Positions 42,580 through 54,800 of a stretch of DNA of 64,000 bases are shown here, one piece after another. Below the pieces are notes generated by a model, which saw nothing but the letters and a program-made list of their open reading frames with translations, was not told the DNA's origin and searched no databases. Positions within the stretch are counted from its first letter, which is position 1. Every line of letters begins with the position of its first letter. Both the position numbers and the translations under genes were made by a program. This stretch comes from Tolypocladium sp. Sup5 PDA-1 (taxonomy: Eukaryota > Ascomycota > Sordariomycetes > Hypocreales > Ophiocordycipitaceae). The stretch spans positions 248,001 to 312,000 of the forward strand of contig JPHH03000010.1 of NCBI GenBank assembly GCA_000750105.3, in the 5' to 3' direction.

Positions 42580-43346
42580 ACGACCTGCCTTGTGGATATG
42601 AAGAATCGGGATACAAGAAACGCAAAAGTTTCACGGAGTTGAACGGTTATTAGAGCAATCGGTCTGGACTTGTTATTTCTGGTCTTATGGTTTCGTCGTC
42701 TTTCTCGCGCATCGCTTACGATAATTCCCTGGTGTGTCTTGTCCCGAGAGGGGAGGACGGGGTGTACTCTAGCTAGCTAGCTCTATGATGATGAAGCAGA
42801 TGAAGTAGATGCGAGAATGGAAGAGCGTAAAACTCATGAAGCGTGTCCTTCCGTGATGTCCGTGTGAAGACTGCAATCATTCACCAGCCTACCCTAGACC
42901 AATGCAGGGCCATGTTCTGCTCGATCTGTGCCGCCACAACCACTTAGCAAGAGGTCCGGATCCATTGGGATGCGACAGTACTATGAATTGTTTGTTCGCT
43001 GCATCCTACTCCGTACATCTTCGTTCGTATACATAGCCGGCAGATTCATGGACGCATGCTAGTTAGTTGTCTCGCAACTCCTGTCCCCGTTAAAGGCATC
43101 ACCAAACATAGATACCCAACTCCCGCCACTACGACGCATGTTTTCACTACGACGCATATTTCCGCAAGCAATAATGCCGTTTATACGATAAGACGGATCA
43201 TTTCAAGGCGCGAATCAACGCATGGGTATCTTTCAATTTCGACAGACAAGTCTCCTCCTCTAGACGTAAGCACAGCTCCCCCCCCCCCATTCGACATGCT
43301 CCGTCGTAGTATACAAGTATCTGCTCTCCGCGCCGATTTGGAGCCG
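42580..43346. other. convergent 3' regions of HSP90 and the acyltransferase
   Basis: No gene. Contains a CTAG/AGCT-rich word cluster near 42770, a TACTCCGTA at 43007 and an 11-C run at about 43278-43288. Confidence 0.5.
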
Positions 43347-45011
43347 TTAAACCAACACATACAGCGCGCAGATCTGCCGAGCACGTCAAGTCAGCAACCT
43401 TGGACGTATAGAAAGAGGGAGGGGCGGAGAAAGGGGACCTACCACACTCAGCCCCATAATCATGGAGATCCAAAAGCACACGTTATTCAGCGTCTGCCGC
43501 TCGCGCACCCACCGCGTGCGCTGCAGCATGACGATGGGCAGCTGCAGCATCTGACAGACGAAGCCATAGCCGCGGATCTTCTTGGTGATGCACGCCATGA
43601 CGACCTCGTGGCCCACGGCCGAGATGAGGAAGGTGATTACCGTGGCGGCCATCTTGCCCGTGTGCGGACGCGACGCGCTGTACACGTGGCGGCGCAGGAA
43701 CGAGTAGACGGGCACGTTCCACTCGCGCGAGAACTCCATCCAGTCCGTCGAGTTCCACCAGTCGGCGTAGAAGTGGCGGTCGGCGAAGCGCGTGATCTCG
43801 GCGAAGGCGCCGAGCACGTACTCGAAGATGACGAGGAAGACGAGCAGGAAGGTGAGCATGAAGGGGAAGAGCAGCCAGGAGATGCTCTCGGCGAGGATGA
43901 GCAGCGCCTCGGAGACGGAGCCCGACATGGCCCGCACGGCGTCGAGGCGGCGCGAGGCGTCGACGAGCACCGGCAGGATGAACTCCTCGGACGTGACGGT
44001 CAGCAGGAAGATGCAGCCGAACGTGGCGACGATCTTGGAGATGAGCGAGGTCCAGTTGACGGACGCGGTGCGCGGGTACTCGAGCTCGTAGCAGAGCGTC
44101 GGGCAGAGCAGGTAGTCGAGGTAGTTGGCCCAGGTGAGGTTGCGCGGGTAGGTGACGTTGCCCATGGGGCTGGTGAGTTCGCGGGCGAGGCCCTCGCGCA
44201 GCGTCTCGAGCTCGTCGGCGCTGCCGTCGCCGTCATCGTCCTCTGCCGCTCCTGCCGACGCGGACAACGCCCCGCCGCCGGCGAGGGCGTCTGGGTCCGG
44301 GACGGTCGGTATGCCCGAGACGCTGCCCCGTCGGAGGGCGGCCGTGGGGTACACGTACGCGGGGGCTCGGTCCGCCGCCGCCGCCGCAGGGTTGTCGAGC
44401 GCGCGGAGGCGCTTCTCCGTCTCGGAGAGGTGCCCGTTGTAGAACGCGTACGAGTGCATCTTCATGAGCAGCACCATGGTGTGCAGCAGCAGAAACACCT
44501 GCGCCGTCCACGTCCACTCGAACCAGAACGGCACGCCGATGAAGACGGCCAGCCACACGACCTGGTACAGGCTCTGCACCGCCATGCCGCCCCTCTTCCA
44601 CGTCCAGACGCCGTCGGCGGGGCTCGCGCGCATCCAGCGGTTGAGCGGCAGGCTGACGGCGGTGCCGGCGACCATGAGGAAGTCGGCGGCGGCGAGGTGC
44701 CACAGCTTGACGGTGAAGAGGGTCCAGATCTCGAAGCGCATGGGGTGGCCCGTGTCGCGCAGGTTGCGCAGCATGGTGGTGATGCCCATGATGGCGAGCC
44801 CGATCCAGAAGAGGTTGAAGAAGCCGTGGAAGTCGCGGTAGTCGCTGGCCGGGTCGAAGTGCGACACGCGCGACGCGAACTCGATGGTCGGGAAGATGCG
44901 CCGCCGCTGCTGCGCGCGGGCGAGCTTGCGCGCCGAGGAGAGGGACTTTGCCGAGGGGGGCGCGTTTTCTGGCACGGGCGTCGAGCGGCCGCTGGTAGAA
45001 GTGTCAGTCAT
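43347..45011 (-). CDS. sterol O-acyltransferase (ARE1/ARE2, MBOAT)
   Basis: Two minus-strand exons: 45011-43443 and a tiny 27 nt exon 43373-43347, joined over a 69 nt intron, total 531 aa. The last exon supplies the terminal hydrophobic ICALYVLV. About nine hydrophobic helices are visible. The MBOAT/ACAT signature FYADWWNS (about residue 412) and the active-site His in SAVGHEVVMACITKK (about 466) are both present. N-terminal FASRVSHFDPASDYRDFHGF is typical of the ARE family. These ER enzymes esterify ergosterol with fatty acyl-CoA for lipid droplets. A Gly/Asp-rich insert (around residue 250) is variable. A diacylglycerol acyltransferase 1 role is possible, but FYxDWWN with this N terminus favours sterol. 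Confidence 0.9.
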
Positions 45012-46071
45012 GGGCTGTAGCTGCGTAGCTGAGGCAGCTCGTGACGGCGATGGTGGTGGTGGTGATACCTCGTCATGCCGCTCGCCGTGTCCGTCTCCCC
45101 CGGCACGCCCTGCTGCGCATCCCCCTCGACCGACGACTTGCGCGAGAGCTGCGACACCTGCGAGTGCTGGGGCTTCCTGAGGCGCGGCCGCAGTGCATGC
45201 CCGTGATCACGGCCATTCGCCACGACGTCCGCCATGTTCTCGTTTCCCCTTCGCCCAGCGCCTCCCCGGCCGGTAGCAGCAAAAAGCTTCAATTCTTCCC
45301 AGCGCAGAGCAGACCGCAGCCGCAACAGACCATAGCAGTCGCCGCCAATCGAGTCGTATCGCAGGGCTCTGTAAAGAAGAAGAAGAAGAAGAAGGGGAAG
45401 AAAAAGGGAAACGAAACGGGGCGCGTTCGTCGATCACAGCTGTCTTGTTTGGCCGGCGTGGTTAAAATAGAAACCCCCGTCTAGGCGCTACGTCACCAAG
45501 TGTCAGAGCTGATGAGCTGGATCGACAGGCGGGTCCCCCACGTGATGGTCGGCGCGGCGGGCCAGCATCCAGCTCCGTCCGCCTTGGCGCGCGGCATCCC
45601 CCAACGGCTGCAAGTCACTGCACACAATGACGCTACGAATACGTAGGCAGGCAGGCAGGCTGCCGCAAGGAGGACATGCCGAAGACGAAAACGAAAACGA
45701 AGACGAGGCGTTTGCCCCTGAAGGGGAGGTGGTTGAAATAGCCTGCAAGTTGAACATGGGGTGGGGGAGCGTCGTGTACGAATAAGAGCCTCGACTTACA
45801 CCAGCCAAGCTCTAGCTCAGAGTCAATCACCATGTCACGCACAAGGTTCAGGAACACCCGTCCATGTACGGACTACTCCGTACCTTAGTTCTCCAGGATA
45901 TGCCATAAAGTATATGCAAAATTGAACATGCTCCGTGCCCCCACCCCTCCCGGGAAATGCAACTTTTTTGGCTAAACATGTCAGCAAACCCCATATGGTC
46001 TCCAGATGCAGATGCAGATGCAAGCAACGCCGTCCCGTCTCCCATGACGAGATAATGTACAGTGTATTATA
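45012..46071. other. 1 kb intergenic region
   Basis: Promoter of the acyltransferase and 3' flank of the CHAT gene. Contains a GAA repeat (listed), a GGCA repeat near 45645 and TACTCCGTA at 45874. No gene seen. Confidence 0.5.
45374..45400. repeat. (GAA)n microsatellite
   Basis: About seven GAA/AAG units followed by A/G-rich sequence, upstream of the acyltransferase gene. Confidence 0.85.
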
Positions 46072-48453
46072 TCACAGACCCATCACGCGCCCAGTACCCT
46101 CGGCCGGCAGATAGCGGCTATGCACCGTGAATCCCCACGGCATGTGCACCCACCACTCGCCCTCGAGGTGCTGCAGATACGTCCTCCACCACTGCGCGTT
46201 GCCGCTGCCCAGAAACAGCATGTAGCTGTGCTCCTCGCCGTGCAGCTTCCTCGCAAAGCGCTGCAGCCCCTCTTGCGCCAGGAACCGCCGTTCCTCCCGC
46301 CGCCGGTTCTCCAGGTCGTCCGCCTGCCAGCCGGGGTCAACGACGGGGTCAACTTCCCTCACGATGTGCAGCGTCTGCCGCAGGGAGCGCACCGGCCGCG
46401 GGAAGAGCAGCTGAAGGTAGCCGCCGTTGGTGGCGCGCGTGCGGCGCTCGCGGGGAGACACGTTTCCCGTGAGGATCTTGCGCTTGGCAAAGTCCTTGGC
46501 CTTGTAGTAGAGCACCTCGTCGACGAGGTTGGTGCCGAGCCACATGTTGACCATCCTGTCGATGGTCGCGTTCAGGTCCGACCCGGCCTGCCGCAGGTCG
46601 CTCGCGTACACGACCCGGAACGTCGTGAGCTTGTACTCGAGCTCCAGGAGATGCAGCTGCAGCCGCATAATAGGCTCATCGCCGATGATGAAGCTGTCTC
46701 CAAGCCGCGGCGTCGACGGCTTCCACCCGCCGCTGCGGAAGCTCTTCATCGAGTTATTCGACGTCGATGACTCCTGCGACTTGGCCGACGGCGTCGGGCT
46801 CAGCTCCCGCAGCATGCTCTGCGTCCTGTGCACATTCCGCGCATAGTTGACGCACAGGAAAAAGTCGTGGTACGCCCTGCCCGTCCGGCTCGTTGGCTGC
46901 TCGCGGATCGCGTCCCTCCCGCGCTGCGCCGCCACGTGAAAGTCGACGCCCTTGACGAGCAGCGTTTCGTAAAACGCCTCGAGGTACGTCGCCACCGTCT
47001 GCCAGTGCACGTAGAACCACATGGCCGACACGTTTTGGATGCCGTGCTTGAGGAAGATGTGCGCCAGGTTCGTCGCCGGGCCAGTCCTATTGTACGCTGA
47101 CAGACACGCGTTGAGTACCACGTTCTCGACCTGATACCGCGCCAGGAGCTCCGCGACCTCCTCCGCCTTGGCCAGGTACGTCTCGGGCATGTGGTAGCCG
47201 TGCCCGTTGGAGACGTGCTGCTTGGCAAATAGCAGCCAGGGCACCAGGGTCCCGTGTCTGCCCGACCAGTCAGCGCAGGAATAGCGAGGAACGCCAGGAA
47301 TAGCGAGGAACTGCAAGGAACAAGGGAAAGCAGGGGAAATCAGGGATAGGGGTCGCGGAGCACTCACTCGTCCCGCATGATGCGCCCATGGAGGTCAAAG
47401 TGCACCAAGTTAAACTCCACCCTCTGCGCCGCCCTCATCTGCAGGTGACGCTCCAGCTCCTCCCTGCTCCCTGGCCGCACCACCTCGAGCAGTAGCCGGC
47501 TCCGCAGCTTCTTCTGCAACCTCATCAGCGGCCACTGCGCTAGGTCAGGTTCCGGGTCGCGCTCGGCCCCCGTGCGCGTAAAGTCCCGCGCAATCACCAG
47601 CAGGATCTTGAACTGCGCGTTCTGGTCGGCCTGGATCGCCGCGAGGGGCAGGGGCGAGGGCCTAGGCGGGCGGAGGAAGCGGCGGGCGGGAAAGTCGCTG
47701 ATCCGGGTGACGTGTAGGCGCAGCTTGGGCAGATGGGCTATCTGCACGGCCTCGAGGAGCTCCCAGGCGAGGCAGTGGACGCCGCCGAGCGTCTTGTTGG
47801 TCGGGTCGACGTCATGGTGTTCCACGACGTAGATCTGCGCCTCCGTCACACCGACGCCAAAGAGGCCGGCCTCGAGCTCCAGCTGGCTCAGCAGGCTCTC
47901 GCCGTACTCTTGTATAAGGCCCTCAGCCCTCGCCGCCTCCTCCGTGCCGTTGTCCTCCGTCAAGCTCTGGGCGCTCCACTGCGGGCGATCCGAGCTCCGT
48001 AGGTACGTCTCGAGGACGGTGCGGTACTGGACCTCCTGGAAGGGGTCCGCTATGACGGCCGTGACGGCTTCGCAGTCGTTGATGCGGATCGAGACCCGCC
48101 ACGAGCGGCGCAGGTTGGCATCGCCGGCCGAGGATGCAGAGGAGTCGTCTACGTCTTGCGGTCGTGACGGGTAGGAGCGTATGTACACGACGTCCATCTC
48201 CTGGTCCCGTGTCTCTGCGAGGGTGCGTACGTGGAGTGCATGTTCCGTGCTGGCGGCTTCGGGGCAGGTCCAGGCTGCAATACATAAGGTCAGCTTCAGT
48301 CTGTTTGCTTGGGCTTTGTACAGAGAGGAACGGCGAGGAAGAGCAGGAAGAGCGAGGCACCGCAAGGAACAAGGGAAGTATGGGGAAGTGCTTTGTGCCG
48401 GGCAGTTGCAGTACCTGATCAATGTTCGTCTATTCGTACAAGGTCGTTGCCAT
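46072..48453 (-). CDS. CHAT-domain (caspase-like) protein
   Basis: Model: exons 48453-48440, 48249-47368 and 47257-46072, 693 aa. The 5' end is uncertain; Met 48197 is a safe internal start and other acceptors exist. The CHAT fold is clear: RVEFNLVHFDLHGRIM gives the catalytic His-Gly (about H292), and ENVVLNACLSAYNRTG gives the nucleophile (about C350). ISAMWFYVHWQTVATYLEAFYETLL-like helices and YHDFFLCVNYAR follow. N-terminal: DVVYIRSYPSRP and a region with no TPR repeats. The C-terminal ~250 residues form an unrecognised extension ending WWVHMPWGFTVHSRYLPAEG. CHAT proteases are clan CD peptidases related to caspases and separase. Substrate unknown. Both introns share a repeated sequence (see repeats). 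Confidence 0.8.
47276..47339 (-). repeat. intron element, copy A
   Basis: Within the second intron of the CHAT gene (47258-47367). The minus-strand sequence is C/T-rich and contains two 19-nt tandem units starting TTCCTCGCTATTCCTG. It aligns without gaps to copy B at 50 of 64 positions. Confidence 0.7.
48325..48388 (-). repeat. intron element, copy B
   Basis: Within the first intron of the CHAT gene (48250-48439 in the model). It aligns ungapped with copy A over 64 nt (50 identities); the best-conserved part is CTTCCCTTGTTCCTTGC. Confidence 0.7.
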
Positions 48454-50100
48454 GGCCCCAGCAAGCGTCGCTTGGCAATGCTGTCGTGATCGGGGAACTG
48501 TACAGCCACGTCGAGATCCTGGGGACGGGAGTTGAAACTTGGAAGGATGGAGTGGAGGGTGGATGGATGAATGGGGAAAGGAGACGGCGGGAACGCAACG
48601 GGCGCGCTAAGAAAGATGAAGGATGGGGGAACGGCAAGGGCCGCTGCGAGAGGCGGTGGCGCTACTACAGGGGGATGAAGCGACCGTTACGGATTACAGC
48701 CTCAGCCTCAGCCTTTTGGGGCGACAGAGTTCAGCCGCTCTATTGCCTCCCACGACAGTTGGCGGGGAACCTCCAATTGACGCCCGCTGTTAATCACCGA
48801 CAATGAGGCTGTTGCTGCCGAAAATAGCGGTCCTGTGCTGGGGGCTCGTGATGGCAAAGAGTGGAATCTCGCCTCTTGATGTCCTCGTGACGTCGGGTGC
48901 CATTGCTGCTGCCTTCTGACTGCCGAGTTGAGTCTCCTGTTCCACGACACCTCGGCAGTCCTCGATGCCACGGGTATACCATTCATTCGTTTCCTTCCAC
49001 GGAGATTCTTTCATTACTTCCATGCGTTGTCTATCCGGGTCTCCGTTGAGCTGCATGAACACTGGAGGTGGAGCACACTGCCTTAATACCACCCAACACA
49101 TGTGCAATACAATGCCACTGCATGGAGGCACTGCTACATAGTCCTCTGGACGCCTTTTCTATTTTATTTTTATTATTTTATTTCTTACTTGACTCACCTG
49201 AGTGGCGCATGACAAGATACCCTGGAATGGCATCTTTCTCAATGGCTGGCCTGATCTGGGGCGAGTCTGCTGTACGCTCGTACCAGGCCCTTTGAGTCAC
49301 CTCCAGGTACGACGCGCAGTCTCGGTGAGTGCAAGGCCAACGGCCAACCTCGAGACTTACCGAACGGCAATAACGAGGCCTTGTTGAGTACATCCAGGCG
49401 ACATCACTTTGAATCAAGTCCCGAGCCCTCGACACATGAGTCTGTCAGGCGAGTCGTCTGGGGACTAGTCACAAAACATCACGTTCAATGTACGAATACG
49501 TTGCCCAGTTGGTCTGTCAAGCGCACAAGATCGGCTCTCACATTGCATCAAGCGACATCTATCCTCTAGCAAAAGAATGTGGTATCCTCGCCGCCGCACT
49601 TCCAACCCAAACGCCCCGTCTCCGCGCAAACAGAAGACGCAAAACCACACCCGTGGTATGCATGCAGCCCAACCAGACACCCCATCTCCAACTGTACAGC
49701 GAGTGATGACTGCGCCAAGGCAAGCAAGCCCTGCTCAGTACACGAGAAGCGATTCCCGTGCCATGAACATGCTCCTTGTCAGGCGCTGTAGCCTCGACCC
49801 TCACCTCCGCCATCCAAATGCAGAAAACAAGCCCTCCAACACTCTGTCGTGTAATCATCCAGCGTCGCGGGCGCATCATGGCGCTTCCCACGCAGTATCA
49901 TATTTCGTTATCAACACATTTCGTTTCGTCAGTGGTAGCTGAGACCAGCAATGAGAGAGGAAAGCAAAGCAAGACCAAAACAATAAACAAGATCCCGTCC
50001 ACGGGATACACGCGTCCCGTCGTCGCTAATATAGTTTCGTATGTTTAAAATAAGACAAGGCTCTCAAATATGAAGAATCAAATCAGCATCCCAACGCCAA
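48454..50100. other. 1.6 kb intergenic region
   Basis: Between the CHAT gene 5' end and the J-protein 3' end. Only short open frames without family resemblance, and one AT-rich stretch (49155-49195). No tRNA found. Confidence 0.45.
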
Positions 50101-51840
50101 TCATGCATATGCCGAGTACTCTTCGCGGTACGGCTTGTCGTAGTAGTTGCTGTATTGCACGTCGTCGTACCCGTATGCCTTCGACGTCTTCACCTTGGGG
50201 AACTTCATCCCCGAGGCGGTGTAGCCGCTTTCGCGGGCGGGCATTGGCGGGCGCGTCTCCGTGACGGGAACGGGAACGCTTCCAGAGGTGGAGTAGTAGC
50301 GGACATGCTCCGCCTCCGGTTCAAGACGACGCGAGTAGCTGCTTTGCAGCTTCGCCCGCCCGCCATCGACCTGGTAGCGGGAGACATTCTCTGGCCGCGG
50401 AGCCTCGGGAGAGCGGTGCCGCCGGCTGCTCCGGTGCTTGCGATCGTGGGCGCGACGATCGTATGCGTCGTCTGAGTCGGATTCCTCCTCGATCTGGGGG
50501 TGCATGCGCGAGCGCTCACGGCCGCGAGGAGCTGCTTCGCCAAAGGCGTTGAAAGTCTGAGCTCTAGTGATGCCTGGAACGGGCCGGGCAAAGGCGGCGT
50601 CGGCAGGCATGGTGCTGGTGCGAGGCAGTTCGCGTCGGGGAGGCGAGCTAGACATGACGGGCGTCGTCGCCGCCTTCTGGAACTGTGCCGTGTGTCGACT
50701 TGTCGGCGATGCGCTCACGACGATGGGGTCGTCCAGGGGTTCTCTCGAGGAAGCCCTGTACGACCGTTCCCGAGACAGCCTTGGGCCATCCCCAGATCCA
50801 CGGCGTGGCTTGGCGGAAGAGCGGCGGACGTCCTCGTCGGGCGGGCCAAAGGGCGATGATTGCCCAACCACTGGCGGGGGCGTGGGAGCTGGCGGCTGTA
50901 CGTTCCGTGAGTGGTACGTCGCTGATCGCTGGAGGCCGCCGTTCTTGGCTCTCGATGCCTCAATGTAGGAATGCGCGTAGTCGAGATTGCTGTAGGACCG
51001 CCGCGGACCTGGGGGCGGGGGAGGCATGGCAGCGGAGGCATCTTCCCGACCCGAAGACCGGTCTCGCTTCTCCTCGTATTTTTTGCTGCTCGACTTCTTC
51101 TTGTTCAAAGCCGGAGCCTCGTCGTCAAAGGTCTCAATGTAAGGCTTGGCATAGCGCTTCTTTTCGTCCGCCTCCCGCTTGATCTCCTTGTCCCTCTGCT
51201 TCTCTCGCTGCTTCTTCTCCGCGCGTCGCACTTCCTTGGCTTCCTTCTCCGCGCGTCGAGCGTCTTCCGCTCTCCGTCGTCGATCACGCTCCCGCTCCTT
51301 TTCCCGATCTCTGGCGTCTCGTTCCCTCTCTCGTTCCCTCTCTACTTCCCGCTTCGATGGCCTCTCGACGTAGCTCGCCTCCCGTCTGGATGACCGCGCA
51401 GGTCCGGCGTCAAATATGCGAGGGCCACGGCCGATCTCGTCCTCCCACGACCGAGAGTAGGTGGTGTACGTCTTGGAGACGGGAGGCGGTGATCGGCCGG
51501 GCTTGGTTGTCGATCGCGCAGGCTCGGCGGTGTAGACGTTGTACTCCTTGGGGGAGGATCGAGGTGTCGAGATGTTGGCCTTGGCCTGGAACTGCTTGCG
51601 CAGTTCGGCCAGCTTGACCTGGTCGTCGTATCTTTGGCGCTCGTTGTCGTCGGAGAGGAGTTCGTAGGCTTGCTGGACCCTTTGGAACTCGTCTTGCTTC
51701 TCTGCCTTGAGTTTGGGGTCCTGCACCTTGTCGGGATGGCACTTCAAGACCAGCTTGCGGTGTGCGGACCGAATTTCCGGAATCTGTGCATCTTTGGAGA
51801 CGCCGAGAATCTTGTACGGATCGGGTGGAAGAGGCGTCAT
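50101..51840 (-). CDS. J-domain (DnaJ/Hsp40 class C) protein
   Basis: Single 579-codon exon from ATG 51840. Residues 8-75 form a J domain (DPYKILGVSKDAQIPEIRSA) with the HPD tripeptide at 35-37 that stimulates Hsp70 ATPase. After it comes a long Arg/Glu-rich, helical low-complexity stretch (KREVERERERERDARDREK) and then a Ser/Pro/Arg-rich disordered tail. No G/F, zinc-finger or client-binding region is present, so it is a class C J-protein. The RE/RS-like composition suggests a nuclear or RNA-linked co-chaperone (inference). The exact partner is not predictable from sequence. Confidence 0.88.
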   Translation of the reverse strand: MTPLPPDPYKILGVSKDAQIPEIRSAHRKLVLKCHPDKVQDPKLKAEKQDEFQRVQQAYELLSDDNERQRYDDQVKLAELRKQFQAKANISTPRSSPKEYNVYTAEPARSTTKPGRSPPPVSKTYTTYSRSWEDEIGRGPRIFDAGPARSSRREASYVERPSKREVERERERERDARDREKERERDRRRRAEDARRAEKEAKEVRRAEKKQREKQRDKEIKREADEKKRYAKPYIETFDDEAPALNKKKSSSKKYEEKRDRSSGREDASAAMPPPPPGPRRSYSNLDYAHSYIEASRAKNGGLQRSATYHSRNVQPPAPTPPPVVGQSSPFGPPDEDVRRSSAKPRRGSGDGPRLSRERSYRASSREPLDDPIVVSASPTSRHTAQFQKAATTPVMSSSPPRRELPRTSTMPADAAFARPVPGITRAQTFNAFGEAAPRGRERSRMHPQIEEESDSDDAYDRRAHDRKHRSSRRHRSPEAPRPENVSRYQVDGGRAKLQSSYSRRLEPEAEHVRYYSTSGSVPVPVTETRPPMPARESGYTASGMKFPKVKTSKAYGYDDVQYSNYYDKPYREEYSAYA

Positions 51841-54800
51841 GTTGAGTTGTCGAGGCTGGCAAACGCCCTCGAAGGACCGTGTGGTTCAAAATCGGGGAGT
51901 GGAAAGGCTGGCAGGCCTTTCTCGTCGATTGTCGGGCGGCGATGTGCTGAGCGCGGGGGCTCTGCTGCGTTGGCTGGGGCTGACGTGAGGTGTTGCACGA
52001 TAGTCCAGGTTGGTCGTGATCAGAGTTTGGCGTAGAGTGGCCAAATGGCGCCGATGCGTGTTAATGAGAGGCCAAGGAAGAGAGGACAAAATCCCGCACG
52101 AGAAACCGAGGCAGCCCTTTCTCAGGCCTCGTGCAACTTCCCTGACAATTATGAGGGAAGACCGGTTCCTGACAGACTGCTCGTTCGTTGTTGCAAGTCG
52201 CACAACCGGGCCCGGCGGTGGTGGTGGTTGGTGTCCCGTCGCTCTTGGGTGGCCCCGGGTCCCTTTGGGGTGGTTGCTGAAGAGTGATGAGGTCACGGGC
52301 TTCCAGGGGTTGTAGAGGGGCGTTGATTCGCCGGGGGGCTGGGGGGACCTGATGGGGGGCGGATCAGACACCAGCAAAAGCGTGGGCGGGGCGAATCCGT
52401 CCAGTGAGTGGCCGTGGAAGCGCTCCAGTGGCTCCGGCGGGTGGTGGATGGTGGATGGCCGATGGATGGGTGATGGGGGTGTCAAGCAAAGCAAAGCCCG
52501 CAGAAGCCAGGCAAGCGGGCCTGGTGAGTGGTTGAGGGGTGCTGGCGGTGGGTGTGACTGTGGGCTCGGCCGCCGTGTGCTGCGTTGCGTGTGAGCTCAG
52601 CTGATGGGGTGATCGATTGATACCGAGAGGCTCGTCGTGAAGCCGTCGCGGCCGTGAAAATGAACAGGTCAAATGTGAACAAAGCGAAAGCCGCGTGAAA
52701 AATGGAACCAGAAGGTATATGCTTGTCTGGTGACTCTGACGGTGACTTTCCGTTGACGCGTGAAGCCCCGTCTCCGTGTCCTTGAAAGCGCGGCGGCCTC
52801 GGGTCTCGGAGAAGGCGAGAGAAGCAGCCTGGAAGAGACGACAGAAGGCCGACGGAACGATGACCAACACTCGGCCGCCAGATGTCGGGGAAAGTTGATT
52901 GGTCAAAGGAGATTCGGACAAATCGAGACAGACCGACGCCTGCTGCAGCTGCCAGAAGCAAGCCGTGCTTTCCCGTGCTTTCGACGGATGGACGCCGCCA
53001 ACGAACAAAACAGGGCCAAAGAGCAGCGAGTTCAGGCCCAATGATGGTTGTGACCCTGAGTGATGGAGCGTGCCAGTGCTAACGTACCCGTGGTACGTAC
53101 TCCCCGTCGCCGTCTCGACTGTCCTTAGGTGCCGAAGTGGCGTGGCGGTCCGAGAAGCGGAGACGCGAGGGGTACGGCGCAATGAGGGGCAAACGCCTAA
53201 CTGCAGATGTACCAGCTCGGGTACCCCTGGAAGACGGATCCGCCTGGCGCGGGATAGATTGGAGGAGCGGCTCGCGGGGTGCTAAGAAAAGACGCGAGCC
53301 AGTGTGCGTGGTGGCTTCGGGGCGGTGCAATGCTGCGAGAGGCCGTCTGAGCAGAGAGCAAGCGGAACGACCGAGGAATGCGACGACGACGCCGACGGGA
53401 TATTAGCGAGAGGGTCGGTTGTGCGTCAGCAGCAGCGGATTGCTGACGAGGCCGGACCGAAGCAGAGGGAGGCCGAAAGAGAGGCGGGATGTAATAGTTG
53501 GTGACGACTCGCGACTGGAATCGTGAGATATGTGGCAGAGAGCCGTCGTTGCGCTTGTGTGGTCGCTGCGGTGGGTTGGTGGTGGCTGATGGCTGGCTCA
53601 GGCGCTGAGTCGTACTTCGTACAGCGGTCGATGCTGTGGTGGTGGCGAAATGGTGGCACGTTGTTAAGCGATCAGCCAGGCCTCGCCTGACAAGAGATGC
53701 CCTTCGCCTTGATCGAACAAGGCGACGATGCAAAAGGAGGAGGAGGTGAAGCAGAGGCGGGCTGCGCAGGTTGTTATTGGATCCGCAACCTTCAGAGCAG
53801 CCCTGCGATTGTCCCAGCGACGGACGCGAAGCCTTCGTAGAGACAAGCGGTGAGAGAAGGCGATACACCAAGAGCTCCACTGTGTCCCGTAGAGGGGAGC
53901 GGTAATAGTCCGTAGGTCGAAGAAGCTTGGGATGCCTCACGACAACCGCAGCTGGCAATGCAAACAAAAGTTGTCGAATTAAATGGACAATAAGGTAGGT
54001 ACCTAGCAATGAAGCAGAGGAAGAAGATCAGACGGATGCGATGAGGCAATCGAGGTTGCAGCAGGCCCAGCACGACATGATATCAGGGTGCTCCTGCCTG
54101 TGTTGTTGTCCTTGTAAGCCAGTAAGGCAAAGGCAGGAACTCCGGGTGCCACGTCCTGCCCGAGGGACGTGATAGCTGGTCGCCTGTCGCGGGTCGGTCT
54201 GGTGAGAGGCGACCCGACTTTGTATCGAGTTCATGCCATTATCTGCACTTCCAGCACCCAGCAATGCATGCATAGGGATTCCATATCAAAACATCCGCAA
54301 CCAGGTCCAAGCTCCATTTGCACCCCGTCACGAGAGATGTCACTCAGGGGGCTTCAACTCCGTCCTCCTGCCTCTACCACTCGGCTCCCTCCCCTTTCGA
54401 GCAAAGCTCCCCGGTTTTCTTAGCCCGGGGCATAGTCCATTGGCACCATCGATCCAGCAGAGAGCTATCACATTGCATGCTGGAGCTCGGCTTGCTGGCT
54501 GAGCACTGGCTATTGATTCGCAGCTGGGGCTCTCGAGCACTGGCTGAGGGACCACGGCGACCCTATTCGTCGAGCCACGGGCTGATATCCTGCTGCCTCG
54601 TCACCTGCTGGTGATGGTGGGGAGGGACTGGCGGCTGGCACCCATCCCCAGAAGCCTCGTTGTTCCCCGCTGCGTGGCAGGGCATATACCCCGATCCAGA
54701 GCTTTCTGTCCGATCGAGCTTCGGCCAAACAGCCACGAGGGAGCTGGCAAACACGAAGGAGAGCTCCGCGAGGCGAGCAAGGTGGCCGCAGGAGAGAGGC

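Noticed and set aside
43056..45020. 654-codon open frame antisense to the sterol acyltransferase
   Set aside because: Arg/Glu/Gly/His-rich text with no family pattern; arises from GC-rich codons of the sense gene.
52364..54009. Two ~270-codon frames as genuine genes
   Set aside because: Composition is simple C/T-strand translation (Ser, Pro, Arg, His), with no domain and no convincing exon structure; kept only as a note.
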